Of a stretch of DNA of 64,000 nucleotides, positions 1 to 11,527 are shown in pieces. The DNA is from Pogonophryne albipinna (taxonomy: Eukaryota > Chordata > Actinopteri > Perciformes > Artedidraconidae). The position numbers were made by a program, and so were the translations under genes. The notes under the pieces were generated by a model. The model was not told the DNA's origin. It searched no databases and saw nothing but the letters and a program-made list of their open reading frames with translations. The stretch covers positions 2,288,424 through 2,352,423 of the forward strand of contig CM053256.1 of assembly GCA_028583405.1 (NCBI GenBank). The letters are read 5' to 3'. Numbering within the stretch: position 1 is the stretch's first letter; every line of letters begins with the position of its first letter.

Positions 1-144
1 CGCGATGCAACCAAAACTGTAGCAAGAATGCCTTTACCAGGTCAGACTGTTAGGAAGCAAAGGGAGCAAAAAACGAAAGATATGGAGTACCGTGAAATGT
101 GTCGAGGTTGTGGAGCTGTCGTACTTGAGAGTGCCTGCTGTTGA
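1..144 (+). other. Open reading frame fragment at the window edge, unrecognised
   Basis: The first frame is open from base 1 to a TGA at 142-144, giving 47 residues with many lysines, arginines and glutamates and a Cys-Arg-Gly-Cys motif near the end. It has no start inside the window, so it would be the tail of something that begins upstream. I do not recognise the family. It could be the last exon of a host gene, the 3' end of a transposase, or a chance frame. Nothing downstream supports any of these. Confidence 0.2.
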
Positions 145-1020
145 GTAGCAATGCATTGTCCTTTTCTGTTTTAATCACGAGTGCTCAACTGCCCCCAGTG
201 TGACATCTTTACCACTGCAGGTATACAGCCTCCAGATATAGTCTGTCATCAATTTTCCTGCCCACTGAGCACACATTGTTCATGTTTAGTATACCCTTGT
301 CACAAAAGTCAAACCTCACTGTTCTTGTGTTCTCTTGTGTCTTAAAATGTAGGCTACCATTTAACTTGACCAGAAATACAAATATACAAGCTGTCACTAC
401 AGAGAGGGATGTGAGAAAATAATCCAGTTTCAACAGGAAAACACAATGTGCTACTTGTAAAATGCATTACTTGCATAAACACAGGATTAGAGGTGATATG
501 TGCCCTGAAGAATATGGCATAAATGGTTAGTGTTAGAAATTAAAATCAATGTTTTGATAGCATAATGAACCATAAAACATACCGTCAGTTTAAAAGCTGT
601 TTTATACTGAAAAACCAGAAGTTCCCGTGCACAACCAGTTGTTAAGCTTTTATTCTGAAAATCCTTCATCTCCGGTTAGCATTTAGCATAAGGCTAATAT
701 ACCATTTACTATAGAGGTGAATTTAGCAGCGAGATGATATGATGTTGCACACCGAAACCTACTGATTTCAACACTACAACTACAGACGTCGAGATATTAT
801 TATTGTTGTTGAATATTAAATGAAGGTACAGTTTATTTGAGTACGTTATTGTTTACAGATGTGGGTAGCATGTGACAACTTCCGGAACGACCGGAAACCA
901 AACTGCCTTGGAGTATTTCCTGTATTTTTTGGAGTATTGATTACAGCGTTTAGAATGTGTTAAATGAAAAGTCATGAAAGAGTTAAGGAAGAGAAAAGGC
1001 GTGTTTAGATATATATTGAA
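145..1020. other. Non-coding stretch, nothing recognised
   Basis: AT-rich sequence. The short frames here have no splice signals, domain motifs or start context that would support a gene, and I see no transposon ends. Confidence 0.5.
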
Positions 1021-1320
1021 TGTACAATGTCTGTATCCTCTGATATGCAAAACAACGGACATTAAAACGTGGAGAGCCGGCCCGCAGGGAGGAGCCAGCA
1101 GAGGATATAAAAACAGCGGGACCTGAGGGGTTCGGCCTCTTTCTTCACCTGCGAGATCCCAGAGACAGAGCTGCTTTTTCTGTCGAACAAAATCCTGTTT
1201 GTAACATAACCGCGCCTTTATTTTTAATTAAAGTACCAATTTGACACCATCTCAGAGACTCAATTTAGTCTCCTTTTTAAGCTTCTCTCCTGAACCACGA
1301 GAATAACATACACGGATAAC
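1021..1320 (+). mobile_element. LTR-like promoter/leader remnant (possible solo LTR)
   Basis: A TATA-like box (gatataaaaacag, about 1099-1111) lies in a GC-rich stretch. About 60 bases later comes a leader-like segment, then an AT-rich region with attaaag, and the segment ends near ataacatac. This promoter-leader-polyadenylation layout is typical of LTR-retrotransposon LTRs. I could not fix TG/CA ends or a target-site duplication, so the borders are approximate. It could instead be the promoter of an unannotated host transcript. No coding region follows it. Confidence 0.35.
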
Positions 1321-2235
1321 ATTAGATAAAGGCAATGTAAATATGATATTTATTTGTAGTCAAGAGCCTGTTGTCTGAAATGCTAAAGGTTTTTCTCCTG
1401 CTGTGACGGTGGCATTTTAGAGAAAAACACCTTTTAATTTGTGTGCAAAGACCTGTAATGAGTTTTTCTACGCATATAGTGCTACAACTTTAATAATAAA
1501 ATAAATCTAGCAGAGAAATAATAATAATTCTGCTTTGTGATACAGTGCACCCCTTGAGAATTGGGGAAATGAGAAAAAATGCATGTACACAAGTACAAGT
1601 GTTTGAGTTCATGCAATTGATTTGTTTTCATGCTGTTATTCTGAGTATGTACTGTATTAGTAGAAGCTGAGTGGGCGGGGGTGGTAGGTGAGGTAATGCG
1701 AGGAGCATCATATTCTCAAGGAAAAATGGGGACAAAAGTCTGGAGTCTGAACTAATTGCCAACACCTAAAGCTAATGTAACCTCAATTCAACCACCCGAT
1801 GATTACAGAGGTCACTGGAGCCCTAGGAGCTCTTGTCCTCATTCTCAACTAAAAACTGTGTTCCTCCAGGGCTTATTGTGACTTCTACCAATGTCACAGT
1901 TAAAATATTCCAAACCTGGAATTCTTCTAGGGCGTTAACATGTTGTAAAATAATGAAGTAGGCTATGCATGTGAACATCTATTGGGGGCTTAAACCTATT
2001 AAACATATACATTATAATTATTTGCTGAACTGTATTCAGTGTCCATTGGTAACATCACAAAGATTAAGGGAAAAGAAAAGGAAAAAAGTACAGATTTTTC
2101 ATAGCAGGAGAAGTAGATACCAAGACTTTGTTTGTTATTAGTTAAACCTGTTTTGTTAAGAACCTTGTCTGACAAATGAGAATGAGAAAGGTCTATATTT
2201 TATAGTATTGTCAGCTATATTAACAGCAAGGCTCT
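1321..2235. other. Non-coding stretch, nothing recognised
   Basis: AT-rich sequence without credible exons or element ends. Confidence 0.5.
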
Positions 2236-2237
2236 AG

Positions 2238-2745
2238 GTATCCAACACTTTGGTCCTGACTAAATATCTAAAAATCTATTAAATGGATTGCCTTGAAATG
2301 TGGTACAGATATCCAAGATCCCCAAGGATGAATTGTAATTACTTTGTTGATCCCCTGACTTTCCCTAATGCGCCCAACGAAAGGTATTTTTCTGTTTTGA
2401 GTGAAAGGTCTTAACAACTATACTGTACAATGGACACATAATTGGAATCACTTTAATAATCCCTTATCTGTTCAACTCTTCCACCATCTGTCTAAATTCA
2501 AGTTTCTCTTTTAGTTTTGTTTAAGGCTGAATACCTGCTGGTGACACTCCCATGAGCCTTAGATACACTTATTTTTTGTATGCCAATTATCACTTGTTAG
2601 TATGCTAACACATTCAAGTTAGATGAGGAACATGGTAAACGTTGTGTCTACTTAGCATCAAGCTTTCAGCATTGTCATTGTTAGCATTAGCTTTAAGCTA
2701 AAAGCATCATTTTTGCTTAACTACACCGCTAGCCTGGCTGTCTTT
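2238..2745 (+). repeat. Dispersed teleost repeat, copy 1
   Basis: The copy begins with the phrases tggtcctgactaaatatc, ggattgccttgaaatgtggt and tgatcccctgactttcc. It continues into the block with tagtatgctaacacattc, gcattgtcattgttagcatt and agctttaagct. The same phrases recur in weaker form at about 17130-17390 and 32695-32830, so this is a dispersed family and not unique DNA. I recall it as abundant in teleost genomes but cannot assign its class. It has no coding content. Confidence 0.65.
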
Positions 2746-4837
2746 GTCTTCTTGTTACAGGATGTAATGCCTTGTCTTTTTTATATTCCAGTGATCCCAG
2801 GTATATTTAGTGGGTAGACATTTGCACAAAGTGTTTGTTGTGGCTGATAAAATTCATTTTGGGTGTAATTTGTATGCCCTTTGGCAGGAAGGATTTTATA
2901 TATTACCTCAGACTGATTGAAATCATTAGGTGTACATTTAGTTTTGATGTTGATAGTAGTGCTGCTGTTGCAGGGGTTTTATGGTCTCCGTGTGCATGTG
3001 TTCACATTATGATCCTATCTGACAGTTGATGAAACAGACAGGATGTGATGGATCCATCTGATGCTCACGGTAAGAGAGAACAACGTCCTTCTAGTCAGGT
3101 AACGCAGCTCGACGTTAGATACCTTTGTTTGTGGTGTACCTGGCTGGACATTTGACCTGGATAATGTTTTATATATTAAATCAACGACACTATAGGGACT
3201 CTGTGTTTGGTTTTATTTTTGTATTTTTCATGCTAGCCAAACATGAAAGGTCCAACTTTTACATGTTCACCTACGGGGAGAAATCTGTTGAATTGTAGAT
3301 CTGTAGATTGATTACAGTTCAATTAAAGATTCGGTTTATTTCCATTTTCATCCAAAATAATATTTTTTGAAACGTGACATCTGACTTGTAATGTAGGGTA
3401 GAGATGTAAATGTTTTCATGTACTACACATTGATTTAAACATTCAAATAATAACCTTTTTCTCCTCGATTTCTTGAATGGGGCAAATGCAGTTCAAACTT
3501 TGAGGAAATAGGTATGTGAGTTCAGTATCCCCCCTCTCCTGGGTATACCATAGATGTCCCACTTCTGCTGTGTATGCACCTCATTGCATACAATGTTTCC
3601 ATTGATACCGGGAGCCAATTCATATTACATCTGAAACATTATTGAAGTTCATTCTCAGCATGCTCCACTCCAGGCAATTCCTTAAGGGAACAGCCTTGTT
3701 CTTTGTCTCCCATGTCACTATCTCAGCCTGCAGGCAGCATATCGATCCATCTTGCAAATCCCTCATGCTAAAACTTCCTCTCAAATAGAGTGCAGGCTCA
3801 CAGATGTTCTGCCACACCTACAGATGTCAGGTAGAAAAAATACGTTTTACTTGAATGCTATTTGTGTTTTATTTATCATTGAAAATACACTTTTTCATCT
3901 GTTCCTATTGGGATGATGTTCCTATATTTTGTGAGCAAACCTGTGTTCCCATTTAACAACAAGAGTCCTAACGCCCAGGTTGCTGCCCATAGTTGCATTC
4001 TGCATTGCTGAATGATTGACAGCAACATAGCACTTCATACTTTAATTCCAGGTTAGAGTCTTCTTCTGTGAAACATAGATGTGTTTATCCAATGTGATTG
4101 CATCAGTCTATACGTTTATTCAATATATTTGGTGCGAGTAGAAGCTTTTGGTGGTTGGTGACACAAGATAAAAACCCACTTATTTCACAAAAATTGAAAA
4201 AATGATCATGATGACTATCCATTCCTATTTGAATTGCAATACGTTATGTAACCAGGTGTTAAACACTCTCAATGACATACACAAGTTCTTTATGCCTCAG
4301 AGCTTACATAACAAACATAGACATTCATATGTAAGAATCCCCAGCATTATCGCGCTGAAAATATCTCCTCACTCGGGCTGTTTTCTGTGCAGACTGTGGT
4401 GCACAATGGGCAGTCAACAACACTCTCTATCCCTGAATTTGTTTTGGATATGTGGAGAAGTGAGAGGGAGAAACCTGTCTCCTTGATACGCCAGATGTTT
4501 CCTCAGGAGCTTCACATCTCGCCTGAGGCTAAACAACAGACACAGAGTTCATTGAATCATAATGTTGTCTCCTCTTCCTCAGCATGCTAACTTCAGGTGT
4601 TGTTGTTATTGTTGAACTGCGATAGCTTCCACATATAAATGATTTGGTAGAAAACATTCTTCCAAGCTACGGAAATTAGCAAGTAGACTGACTTAGACTT
4701 TAACAATGGTATTATCATGCAAATATACGTACATGCATATTTAAACATACATGGGGTATTTTCTTCTTACATGGCGTGTGTACCTCACAAATAAATTGAC
4801 TTCCTGCCAGAAAGTGTCCAGTGTGCTGTACCCATTA
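2746..4837. other. Non-coding stretch, nothing recognised
   Basis: Several short frames lie here, for example 3620-3817 on the minus strand and 4202-4590 on the plus strand. None has family motifs or convincing splice sites. No transposon ends were seen. Confidence 0.5.
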
Positions 4838-5581
4838 GGCGCTTTCACACCGGATTACTTTTCCCCCCGAACTAGGCCGATCTTCTTCTTCGAGTCCGTA
4901 GCAATCTCAGATGTCGTTCTGCCAGTATCGGGCACAGGCCACAGCTGATGGGGTAGGTTCTGCCAGGTCTTCTGGACTGCACCGGGGGGCATCGGCACAT
5001 TCCAGTAGGTGGGACATTGTCTGCACTGATCCACAGCTGCACGTGTCTTCTGTGGTGTACTTCCACACTTTCATCAGTGCTTTGCACCTCCCCTGTTCCA
5101 CACGCAGTCTATTAAGTGACTTCCAGGTTGTCCAGCCAAGGTCGTGACCACTAGCGAGGCATTCCGTTGGTGTGATTCCTCTGTCCAGCCATTCAAGAGG
5201 CCGATAGGGGGCGGAGATAGGGGGAGAGATTTGTTTTCACACCAAAAAGGGTCTGGAACTAGTCCCTAGTTTGAACCTTTTCACCCCCAGATAGTCCCTT
5301 CTAGCGAGGTAGTACTTTACTGAGGAGGAAATGGTTTGTGGGTGTTTCGGCCACACTAACAATTTCTGATTGGTTGGGCGAATTGCAAACCATGCCCCAT
5401 AAAACTCTGAAAAGTTTTGTGAACCCAAAGCAGAAGAAGAAGAAGTGACATCAGCGGCTTAATTTGCCTAATCCTCCCTCAGGGACTTATTCCAGTGAGA
5501 ACGCGATCTACTAGGACAGTTCGAGGGACTAAAGAGTTCGGGGGGAACAAGTACCGGCTAAGTACTTGGTGTGAAAGCGGC
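4838..5581. mobile_element. PIF/Harbinger-like DNA element with GCGCTTTCACACC ends
   Basis: The left end is ggcgctttcacaccgg, preceded by tta. The right end is ggtgtgaaagcggc, followed by ta. The ends are inverted repeats of about 14 bases with one offset, and the tta/ta flanks fit the three-base TWA target preference of PIF/Harbinger elements. No transposase remains. A LINE fragment in reverse orientation fills about 4890-5194, so the element was a target for later insertion. A gypsy LTR starts two bases after its right end. The superfamily is inferred from end and target features only. Confidence 0.55.
4907..5194 (-). pseudogene. LINE reverse transcriptase C-terminal fragment
   Basis: On the minus strand 96 codons are open from about 5194 down to a stop just past 4907. 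The fragment carries a Trp-Lys-Ser-Leu-Asn-Arg-Leu-Arg segment, then a Cys-Ser-Cys-Gly ... Gln-Thr-Met-Ser-His-Leu-Leu-Glu-Cys pattern. That Cys/His cluster is typical of the tail after the reverse transcriptase domain of many non-LTR retrotransposons. The catalytic domain and endonuclease are absent, so it is a dead 5'-truncated copy. It sits inside the inverted-repeat element at 4838-5581. Confidence 0.6.
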
Positions 5582-5583
5582 TA

Positions 5584-5773
5584 TGTGGTGGCTGTACTCT
5601 GCCAGCCGCCTCCCTTGTGTTTGTTGTCCCTTTCCCTGTCTGTGTTTGTGTGGGCGTGGTGGCTGTCACTCCTGGCTCCCGGCTCAACCTCCACCTGCTG
5701 CAATCAGCTGTGCACCCTCCCCTACTGCACACCTGATTCCCATCAGCCATTTACTAATGGCATATCACCGGGG
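5584..5773 (+). repeat. 5' LTR, truncated, of the gypsy element
   Basis: It starts TGTGGTGGCTGTACTCTGCC and matches 6650-6839 closely until catatcaccgg versus catatcagcgg, where the two diverge. Only the first 190 bases of an LTR of about 460 survive. Confidence 0.85.
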
Positions 5774-5817
5774 TAGGGGCAGTTCTTTCCCAGCGCTCGG
5801 AACAAAATTAGAGCCTT

Positions 5818-6636
5818 TCATCTGGCTATCATCCTCAGACGAACGGGCAAACGGAACGGGCCAACCAGGATCTGGGGGCGGCTCTTTGCTGTGTGGCTTT
5901 CAGGAACCCTTCGTCATGGTGCCCACATCTGCCATGGATCGAATATGCCCACAACTCCCTGTCAACTGCAGCCACAGGTATTTCACCCTTTCATTGTGCC
6001 ATGGGTTTTCAACCACCCCTGTTTCCAGCCCAGGAAGAGGAAGTTGCTGTTCCTTCCGTTCAAACCCACCTTTGTCGCTGTCGTAAGGTGTGGAAGGACA
6101 CCCGAGCCGCCCTGCTCCGCTCCGCTGCCCGCAACCGCCTCATCGCAGACCGCCACAGGACCCCGGCCCCCAACTATTTACCAGGTCAGAGTGTTTGGCT
6201 TTTCTCCAAAGATCTCCCACTCAAGACAGAGTCGAAGAAACTCACGCCACGTTATGTCGGCCCCTTCATCATCGACTCGGTTATCAATCCTTCTGCATTC
6301 AAGCTCAAGCTTCCCCCACACATGAAGGTTCATCCGACATTTCATGTCTCTCTGTTGAAACCTGTTGCCAGCAGCCCCTTGTCTCCTCCAGTGAGTGTTC
6401 CCCCACCCCCCCGCATCATCAATGATCACCCAACCTACACCGTCAGGCAATTGTTGGACGTTCGTCGCCGTGGAAGGGGATTCCAATATCTGGTGGATTG
6501 GGAGGGCTATGGTCCAGAGGAGAGGTGTTGGGTTCCCCGGCGAAACATCATGGGCGTGTCCCTGGTACGGGACTTCCACCGGGATAACCCTGGTAGACCT
6601 GGTAGACCTGGTAGGCCGCCTGGAGGTGTCCCTTAA
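5818..6636 (+). pseudogene. Gypsy pol remnant: integrase end plus chromodomain
   Basis: One frame is open for about 270 codons to the TAA next to the polypurine tract. It begins with the [12 protein letters not shown] motif of the gypsy integrase core. The [11 protein letters not shown] motif of the GPY/F-type integrase tail follows (about 6330-6363). A C-terminal chromodomain with a Tyr-Leu-Val-Asp-Trp-Glu-Gly-Tyr core lies at about 6487-6510, which points to the chromovirus branch. The Asp residues of the integrase DDE triad that lie upstream are deleted, so it cannot be active. Frames on the other strand here are shadows of this one. Confidence 0.85.
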
Positions 6637-6649
6637 GGGGGGGGGGTAC

Positions 6650-7112
6650 TGTGGTGGCTGTACTCTGCCAGTCGCCTCCCTTGTGTTTGTTTTCCCTTTC
6701 CCTGTCTGTGTTTGTGTGGGCGTGGTGGCTGTCACTCCTGGCTCCCGGCTCAATCTCCACCTGCTGCAATAAGCTGTGCACCCTCCCCTACTACACACCT
6801 GATTCCCATCAGCCATTTACTAATGGCATATCAGCGGAGGCTCCACAACCTGTCAGCGCCAGATCGTTGTTTAACCCACAGTGGTAAAACTTTCAGCCTT
6901 CTTAGCCGTCCTAGCATTATTAGCTATTACCTCTACACTGAACGTTCTTCTTACATGTTTCTTCTTGTGCTTCAAGATTACTCTCCGGCCGCCGTGTAGT
7001 CATCACCAGCCGCCACCAGTCGCCATTCCAACCGGATTACTCTCCACGCTCCTCCACCTAAAATAAAACCTTTTTCCAACGCTCTGCCGTGTCCTGTGTT
7101 TGGGTCCTCTGT
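6650..7112 (+). repeat. 3' LTR of the gypsy element
   Basis: It starts TGTGGTGGC directly after a run of G and gtac, as expected after a polypurine tract. It holds a likely polyadenylation signal (aaaataaaacc, about 7060-7070). The right end is unclear because no CA with a matching flank duplication was found, so the end is approximate. Confidence 0.75.
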
Positions 7113-8390
7113 AAGGTATCAGTATGTGTCAATTGGGATGCATTCTTTATGGTTTTTTTTCTGGAAATGTGTGCGCAGATGGAAAGAAGCCTGAGTTTAC
7201 AGGTCTCTCAGGCTTTCTTTTGTCTTATGTCCCTTACGTTTTTTGTATGTGTTCAGTGCAACACCAATAATCCCTTGGAAGACATACCGTCAGAAAGTGT
7301 GCAGCAAAATCTAGGATTATTTGTTTCTATGACTGTAGACGTTTCGCCTCATCTCACTACCTTCCTAATTTGTTCGACCATATTGAACTGTCTACACTGC
7401 GAAATGTGTCGACATCTTTTTTAAATAATACAGCCAGCTACAAGAATTACAAACTGTTTACAGGATGAGAACTAGTGCACCATATGGCTACGTCGTGTTA
7501 CAATCTGTGATCACCATGCAACAGCGGCTTCAGTGGGTTTTCTGTCGGTGTCGATGGATGGATGAATGGTTGTTCTACTGAGGGTTGTTCTTTATCTCAA
7601 CTTGTGAAGTTTTGCCTGATATGCCTGCAACAATACTTGAGACAGAGTTGAGTCAAACCTACTACTAATGCATATATCGACCATGATGAACAACAAGGTG
7701 CTCCTCATCACTCCCTAACCATGTATGAATATTGTAGGAACCCATACGAGTGCATCGTTTCATTATGAAGAGCTTAAACATGATACAGTGTGAATCAAAC
7801 CAGGAGTTCACATCAGATGAACTGAGTTCTTGAGGCACATCTTTCTCTTTCACTCTGCAACTACCTCCCTATAAATATAACATCAATATAATAACGCCTG
7901 TCTGGTGTTTTTGGGTGAGGAGAAAGAAGCGTTTCTACCTGGAGCCTCAATGATCTTAGATGAATGGGGAGTCATTCAGGGAATAAGCAGGGCAGAGAGG
8001 TTGGATGTGTTGCCAGGTGCTGCAGCTGCTGTGAAGGCCGTTTCCTCTCAGCCATCACTTTCTAAAGCTTAACCTGTCTTTGCGCTCCTTTGCACAGCTC
8101 TGCGCCGGAGCCTTTCATGAGCTGCTCCGCTCGTGTAGAAAAAGGCTTAACCCCTCTCGTAAAGAGGACTTAATGTACCACCAGAAATATCTTATCAAAG
8201 AGATATCAAAGTAAACAAGGTTTGCTTCAGTAAAATTCAGCTAAAATCTTAAAAAATACATTATTGATATTGTTGCATCGACTCAGTTGTCTTGTGTCTT
8301 ATCTGTCAGAGAGAAACCATTATTTATTTTATTCTATTTTGTTTTTATTATCATAACAAATAATCTGAGGGAAATTTCTTGTTGTTTGTT
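7113..8390. other. Non-coding stretch, nothing recognised
   Basis: The frames at 7089-7424 and 7665-7853 have no family features. No element ends were seen. Confidence 0.5.
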
Positions 8391-8394
8391 TTTA

Positions 8395-8488
8395 ACTTGT
8401 GATGTGTTATTTTGTAAAGCACTTTGAGCTGCATGTGTTGTATGAAAAGTCCTATATAAATAAAGCTTTATTATTATTATTATTCAAT
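8395..8488 (+). repeat. LINE/SINE-type 3' tail
   Basis: The segment reads gtaaagcactttgagctgca ... cctatataaataaagc and ends in (tta)n. This conserved tail with a short tandem end is a common 3' terminus of fish retroposons. A related tail is at about 45000-45085, in csf3r intron 8. The body of the element is missing or unrecognisable. Confidence 0.6.
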
Positions 8489-8984
8489 TATTCAAAGATG
8501 CCTCGTCAAAATCAAGGCAAATTAAATCACCTATTTCTTCTTTACCCTAAAATAAATCACTTTTGTCTACTTCAAATCAGAGACTGTTAAACTATAATGC
8601 AGGTTAAAAGCAAAAGCAGCATACATGTTAACTTTAGATGGATGTTAAAATGGCATTTTGAAGGAAAAAAACGACAAAAACCAGCCAGTAGCACGCCAAC
8701 TACTTCCTCAAGAAAAGCTGTTGAAGTCTATCTAATGTTTTCCTAAGAGAATTATTTTTGACTGTGCACAGGTGGACCTATCAATCTAGTGTCTGTTTAC
8801 ACTGCTGCCAGATGTTAGCTGCCGTGACCAAGAGCATCCACAACTTAGCTTTTTTATGTTACTGTTATTGGGAGAACACTTATAGCCTGACTGAAGTACC
8901 ATAAGTTAATTCTGCTGACTTGAAGCTTTAGTATTTCTGCTTTTGTATGCCTTTTACTAAGGTTATGATATTCATATGTTTGTT

Positions 8985-9235
8985 AAAGGTCCCATGTCAT
9001 GCTTTTCCGGTTATTACCCGTCCCCTTGTGTGTTATGCAGCTTTTTCTGCATGTAAACGGTCTGCAGAGTCAAAAACCTTCAAAGTACACCCTGTAGCGA
9101 GTAAAACTCTAACACAGAAAATACCTGTCCGTGCTGCCCCAGAACGCCTCGTTGGAGATCTTTCTTTTTCCATTTTTTTCTTCCTGGGTATGGTGACGTA
9201 ACCATACCCAAATGGACCAATCCGCGGACTTCCTC
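8985..9235 (+). mobile_element. Partial MITE-like repeat, third copy of the GGCCC-ended family
   Basis: It starts aaaggtcccatgtcatgctt and shares the phrases tgtgttat, ctgcatgtaaacggtctgca and caaagtacacc with the copies at 44602-45492 and 37985-38722. Only the left half of the element is present and it is more diverged than the other two. It has no coding content. Confidence 0.55.
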
Positions 9236-9287
9236 ACACACACACACACATACTAGATCTTTTCTCAGCTACAGCCCCGCGGATTTC

Positions 9288-10608
9288 TCAGCCTGACCCC
9301 CAGTTTCCACTGGGTCCGTCTGCGCCGCGCTGCGCCGCGTCACGGGTGCGCCGCGGTTTTGGTCCGACCTCCTCTAGCGCCATAACCCACCAGACGCGTC
9401 CCAGAAGCGTTTCAGAAACGTAGCGTCGTGTGTGCAGGCTCGCAGTTTTGTTATTGATTCGGGCATCCTGGACATTTGTACTTCTACAAGAAAGTAAGTA
9501 GGCTACGTAATTTTTGTGTCTGTTTAAATTGTGTTTATTGTTGTTATACATTTCCTAATATGTAGTTGTTACCTTCCACTCCACAAACTGCAGCGACTAA
9601 AAACCAGGCCTTGTCCTTTCTGATGTTGTCCTTGTAGTAAGCATTGGTTACATCATATAAAATAGTGTGTTTTTCCACTTCCATGATGAAAACCTCATCG
9701 TCCATTGTGCATATCGTAGTGGAGGTGTTGTGATGAAGGAGGGGGGTCTGCTAAATTAGTATATGTGGGGGATGGGCCTGGCCCGGATGCTCACCTTTCC
9801 ACTTCCTGCGAGGGGGGGGGGCTGCCTGCCCGACCTTACGTTACGGCTGCGCTGCGGCAAAAATAGGATTCATCCTAATTTTAGAGAAGCGCTGCGCCGA
9901 GCCGCTTCTGGGACGCTTCTGGGACGCGTCTGAGCCGTAATGCGGCGCGTGTGGTGGAATAGCACCCATTGACTAGAGTGGCCGCAATCCTTACGGCCGC
10001 CGCGGCGCAGCCGTAACCCCCAGTTTCCACCGGGTCCGTCTGTGCCGCGCTGCGCCGCATTACGGCTGCGCCGCGTTACGGCTGCGCCGCGGCGGTCATC
10101 AGGATGAATCTTATTTTTGCCGCGGCGCAGCCGTAACGTAAGGTCGGGCAGGCAGCCCCCCCTCGCAGGAAGTGGAAAGGTGAGCATCCGGGCCAGGCCC
10201 ATCCCCCACATATACTAATTTAGCAGACCCCCCACCTTCATCACAACACCTCCACTACAATACGCACAATGGACGACGAGGTTTTCATCATGGAAGTGGA
10301 CTATTACAATTATTATTAACTGTGTCTGTCGACTACAACACAACAAAATAGGACATTTATAACAACAATAAACACAATTTAAACAGACACAAAAATAAAA
10401 CATTTAACTACGTAGCCTACTTACTTTCTTGTAGAAGTACAAATGTCCAGGATGCCCGAATCAATAACAAAACTGCAAGCCTGCACGCACGACGCTACGC
10501 TTCTGAAACGCTTCTGGGACGTGTCCGGTGGGTTATGGCGCTAGAGGAGGTCGGACAAAAAGCGCGGCGCAGCTGTGACGCGGCGGAAACTGGGGGTCAG
10601 ACGGCGGG
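9288..10608. mobile_element. 1.3 kb inverted repeat: two opposed GC-rich DNA elements or one foldback element
   Basis: The left arm starts gacccccagtttccactggg and the right arm ends gcggaaactgggggtc. Reading inward, both arms share gtagaagtacaaatgtccag-type blocks, the ggcgctagaggaggtcgg block, the catgatgaaaacctc block and the cctcgcaggaagtggaaagg block in opposite orientation. Near the centre (about 10017) a second cccccagtttccaccgggtc lies head-on. The arms are unusually CpG-rich, with repeated ggcgcagccgtaa motifs. No transposase is present. A third copy lies at about 39018-40832. Whether this is one long-TIR element or two copies inserted head to head cannot be told from the sequence alone. 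Confidence 0.75.
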
Positions 10609-10646
10609 ACGCGGCAAGGCTGTGACACACAGAACAGCCAGGCTGC

Positions 10647-10829
<183 letters not shown>

Positions 10830-11527
10830 CTGTGCTCGGGCTGGTTTCAGGCTGGGTTTCGCTGTGTCTCGCCGACCCCACGCAGCAACCAGGAAACCAC
10901 ACCAGAGGGGGGCAGGAGCTCCAACAAGCCGTTTAGGACAGAGAGTGAATACACATACTATACAGATGTGCTGTATGAGAAACCAATGTGAGTTTGAAAA
11001 TTGCACAATATAAATCTATTCTACCTCAACAATGGAATTATGATCAGTAGAAATGGCCATGTCATGGGACATTCAAACATTTTTACAGAGGTGTTTATTC
11101 AACTTTATGGCTATTTTGGAGGATGGAGTTTGTGGTGTTGTTAAAGTGCAATGGTTTGAGCTGAGACGTTATTTTTCTTTAAGCCTGTAAAAAATATATA
11201 ATTCTTATAATAATTATATATATATAATAATTATATAATATCAGTCAAATCTTCATGATTGACTGTTTTTTATTATTGTTGGACTGTTTAAGCCATGACT
11301 CATGACTCAATCAACTGGCAACTGAGTTTATATAGATAGAAACAATTAAATACATTGGAAAGTTATCATTACAAACTCAGTTGCATCCTAGTTAACTAAA
11401 AAAAAAAAGCCACAGTGTCTCAGACTCTGCTAATTATGCATAAACCAATTAACCGGGATAATTTAAATGGCCACTAAGGAAATTAACTTTCGCGTTGGAG
11501 ATCAGGTCATGTTATTTCCACACAGCA
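10830..11527. other. Non-coding stretch between the (TG)n tract and the LINE
   Basis: It contains an AT-rich self-complementary patch (ataattatatatatataataattatata, about 11206-11237) and a short A-run at 11398-11408. No gene was recognised. Confidence 0.5.

Larger units (their letters stand above)
5584..7112 (+). mobile_element. Internally deleted Ty3/gypsy (chromovirus-type) retrotransposon
   Basis: The order is a truncated 5' LTR (5584 to about 5773), the C-terminal part of pol (about 5818-6636), a G-rich polypurine tract (about 6634-6647) and a 3' LTR (6650 to about 7112). The first 190 bases of the two LTRs are nearly identical, which shows they are a pair. The rest of the 5' LTR, the primer-binding site, gag, protease, reverse transcriptase and RNase H are missing. 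One large internal deletion that fused the 5' LTR to integrase would explain this. The right border is not fixed and I see no target-site duplication. Confidence 0.85.

Noticed and set aside
6178..6816. A 212-residue minus-strand frame
   Set aside because: It mirrors the gypsy integrase frame and 3' LTR, which have clear motifs on the plus strand.
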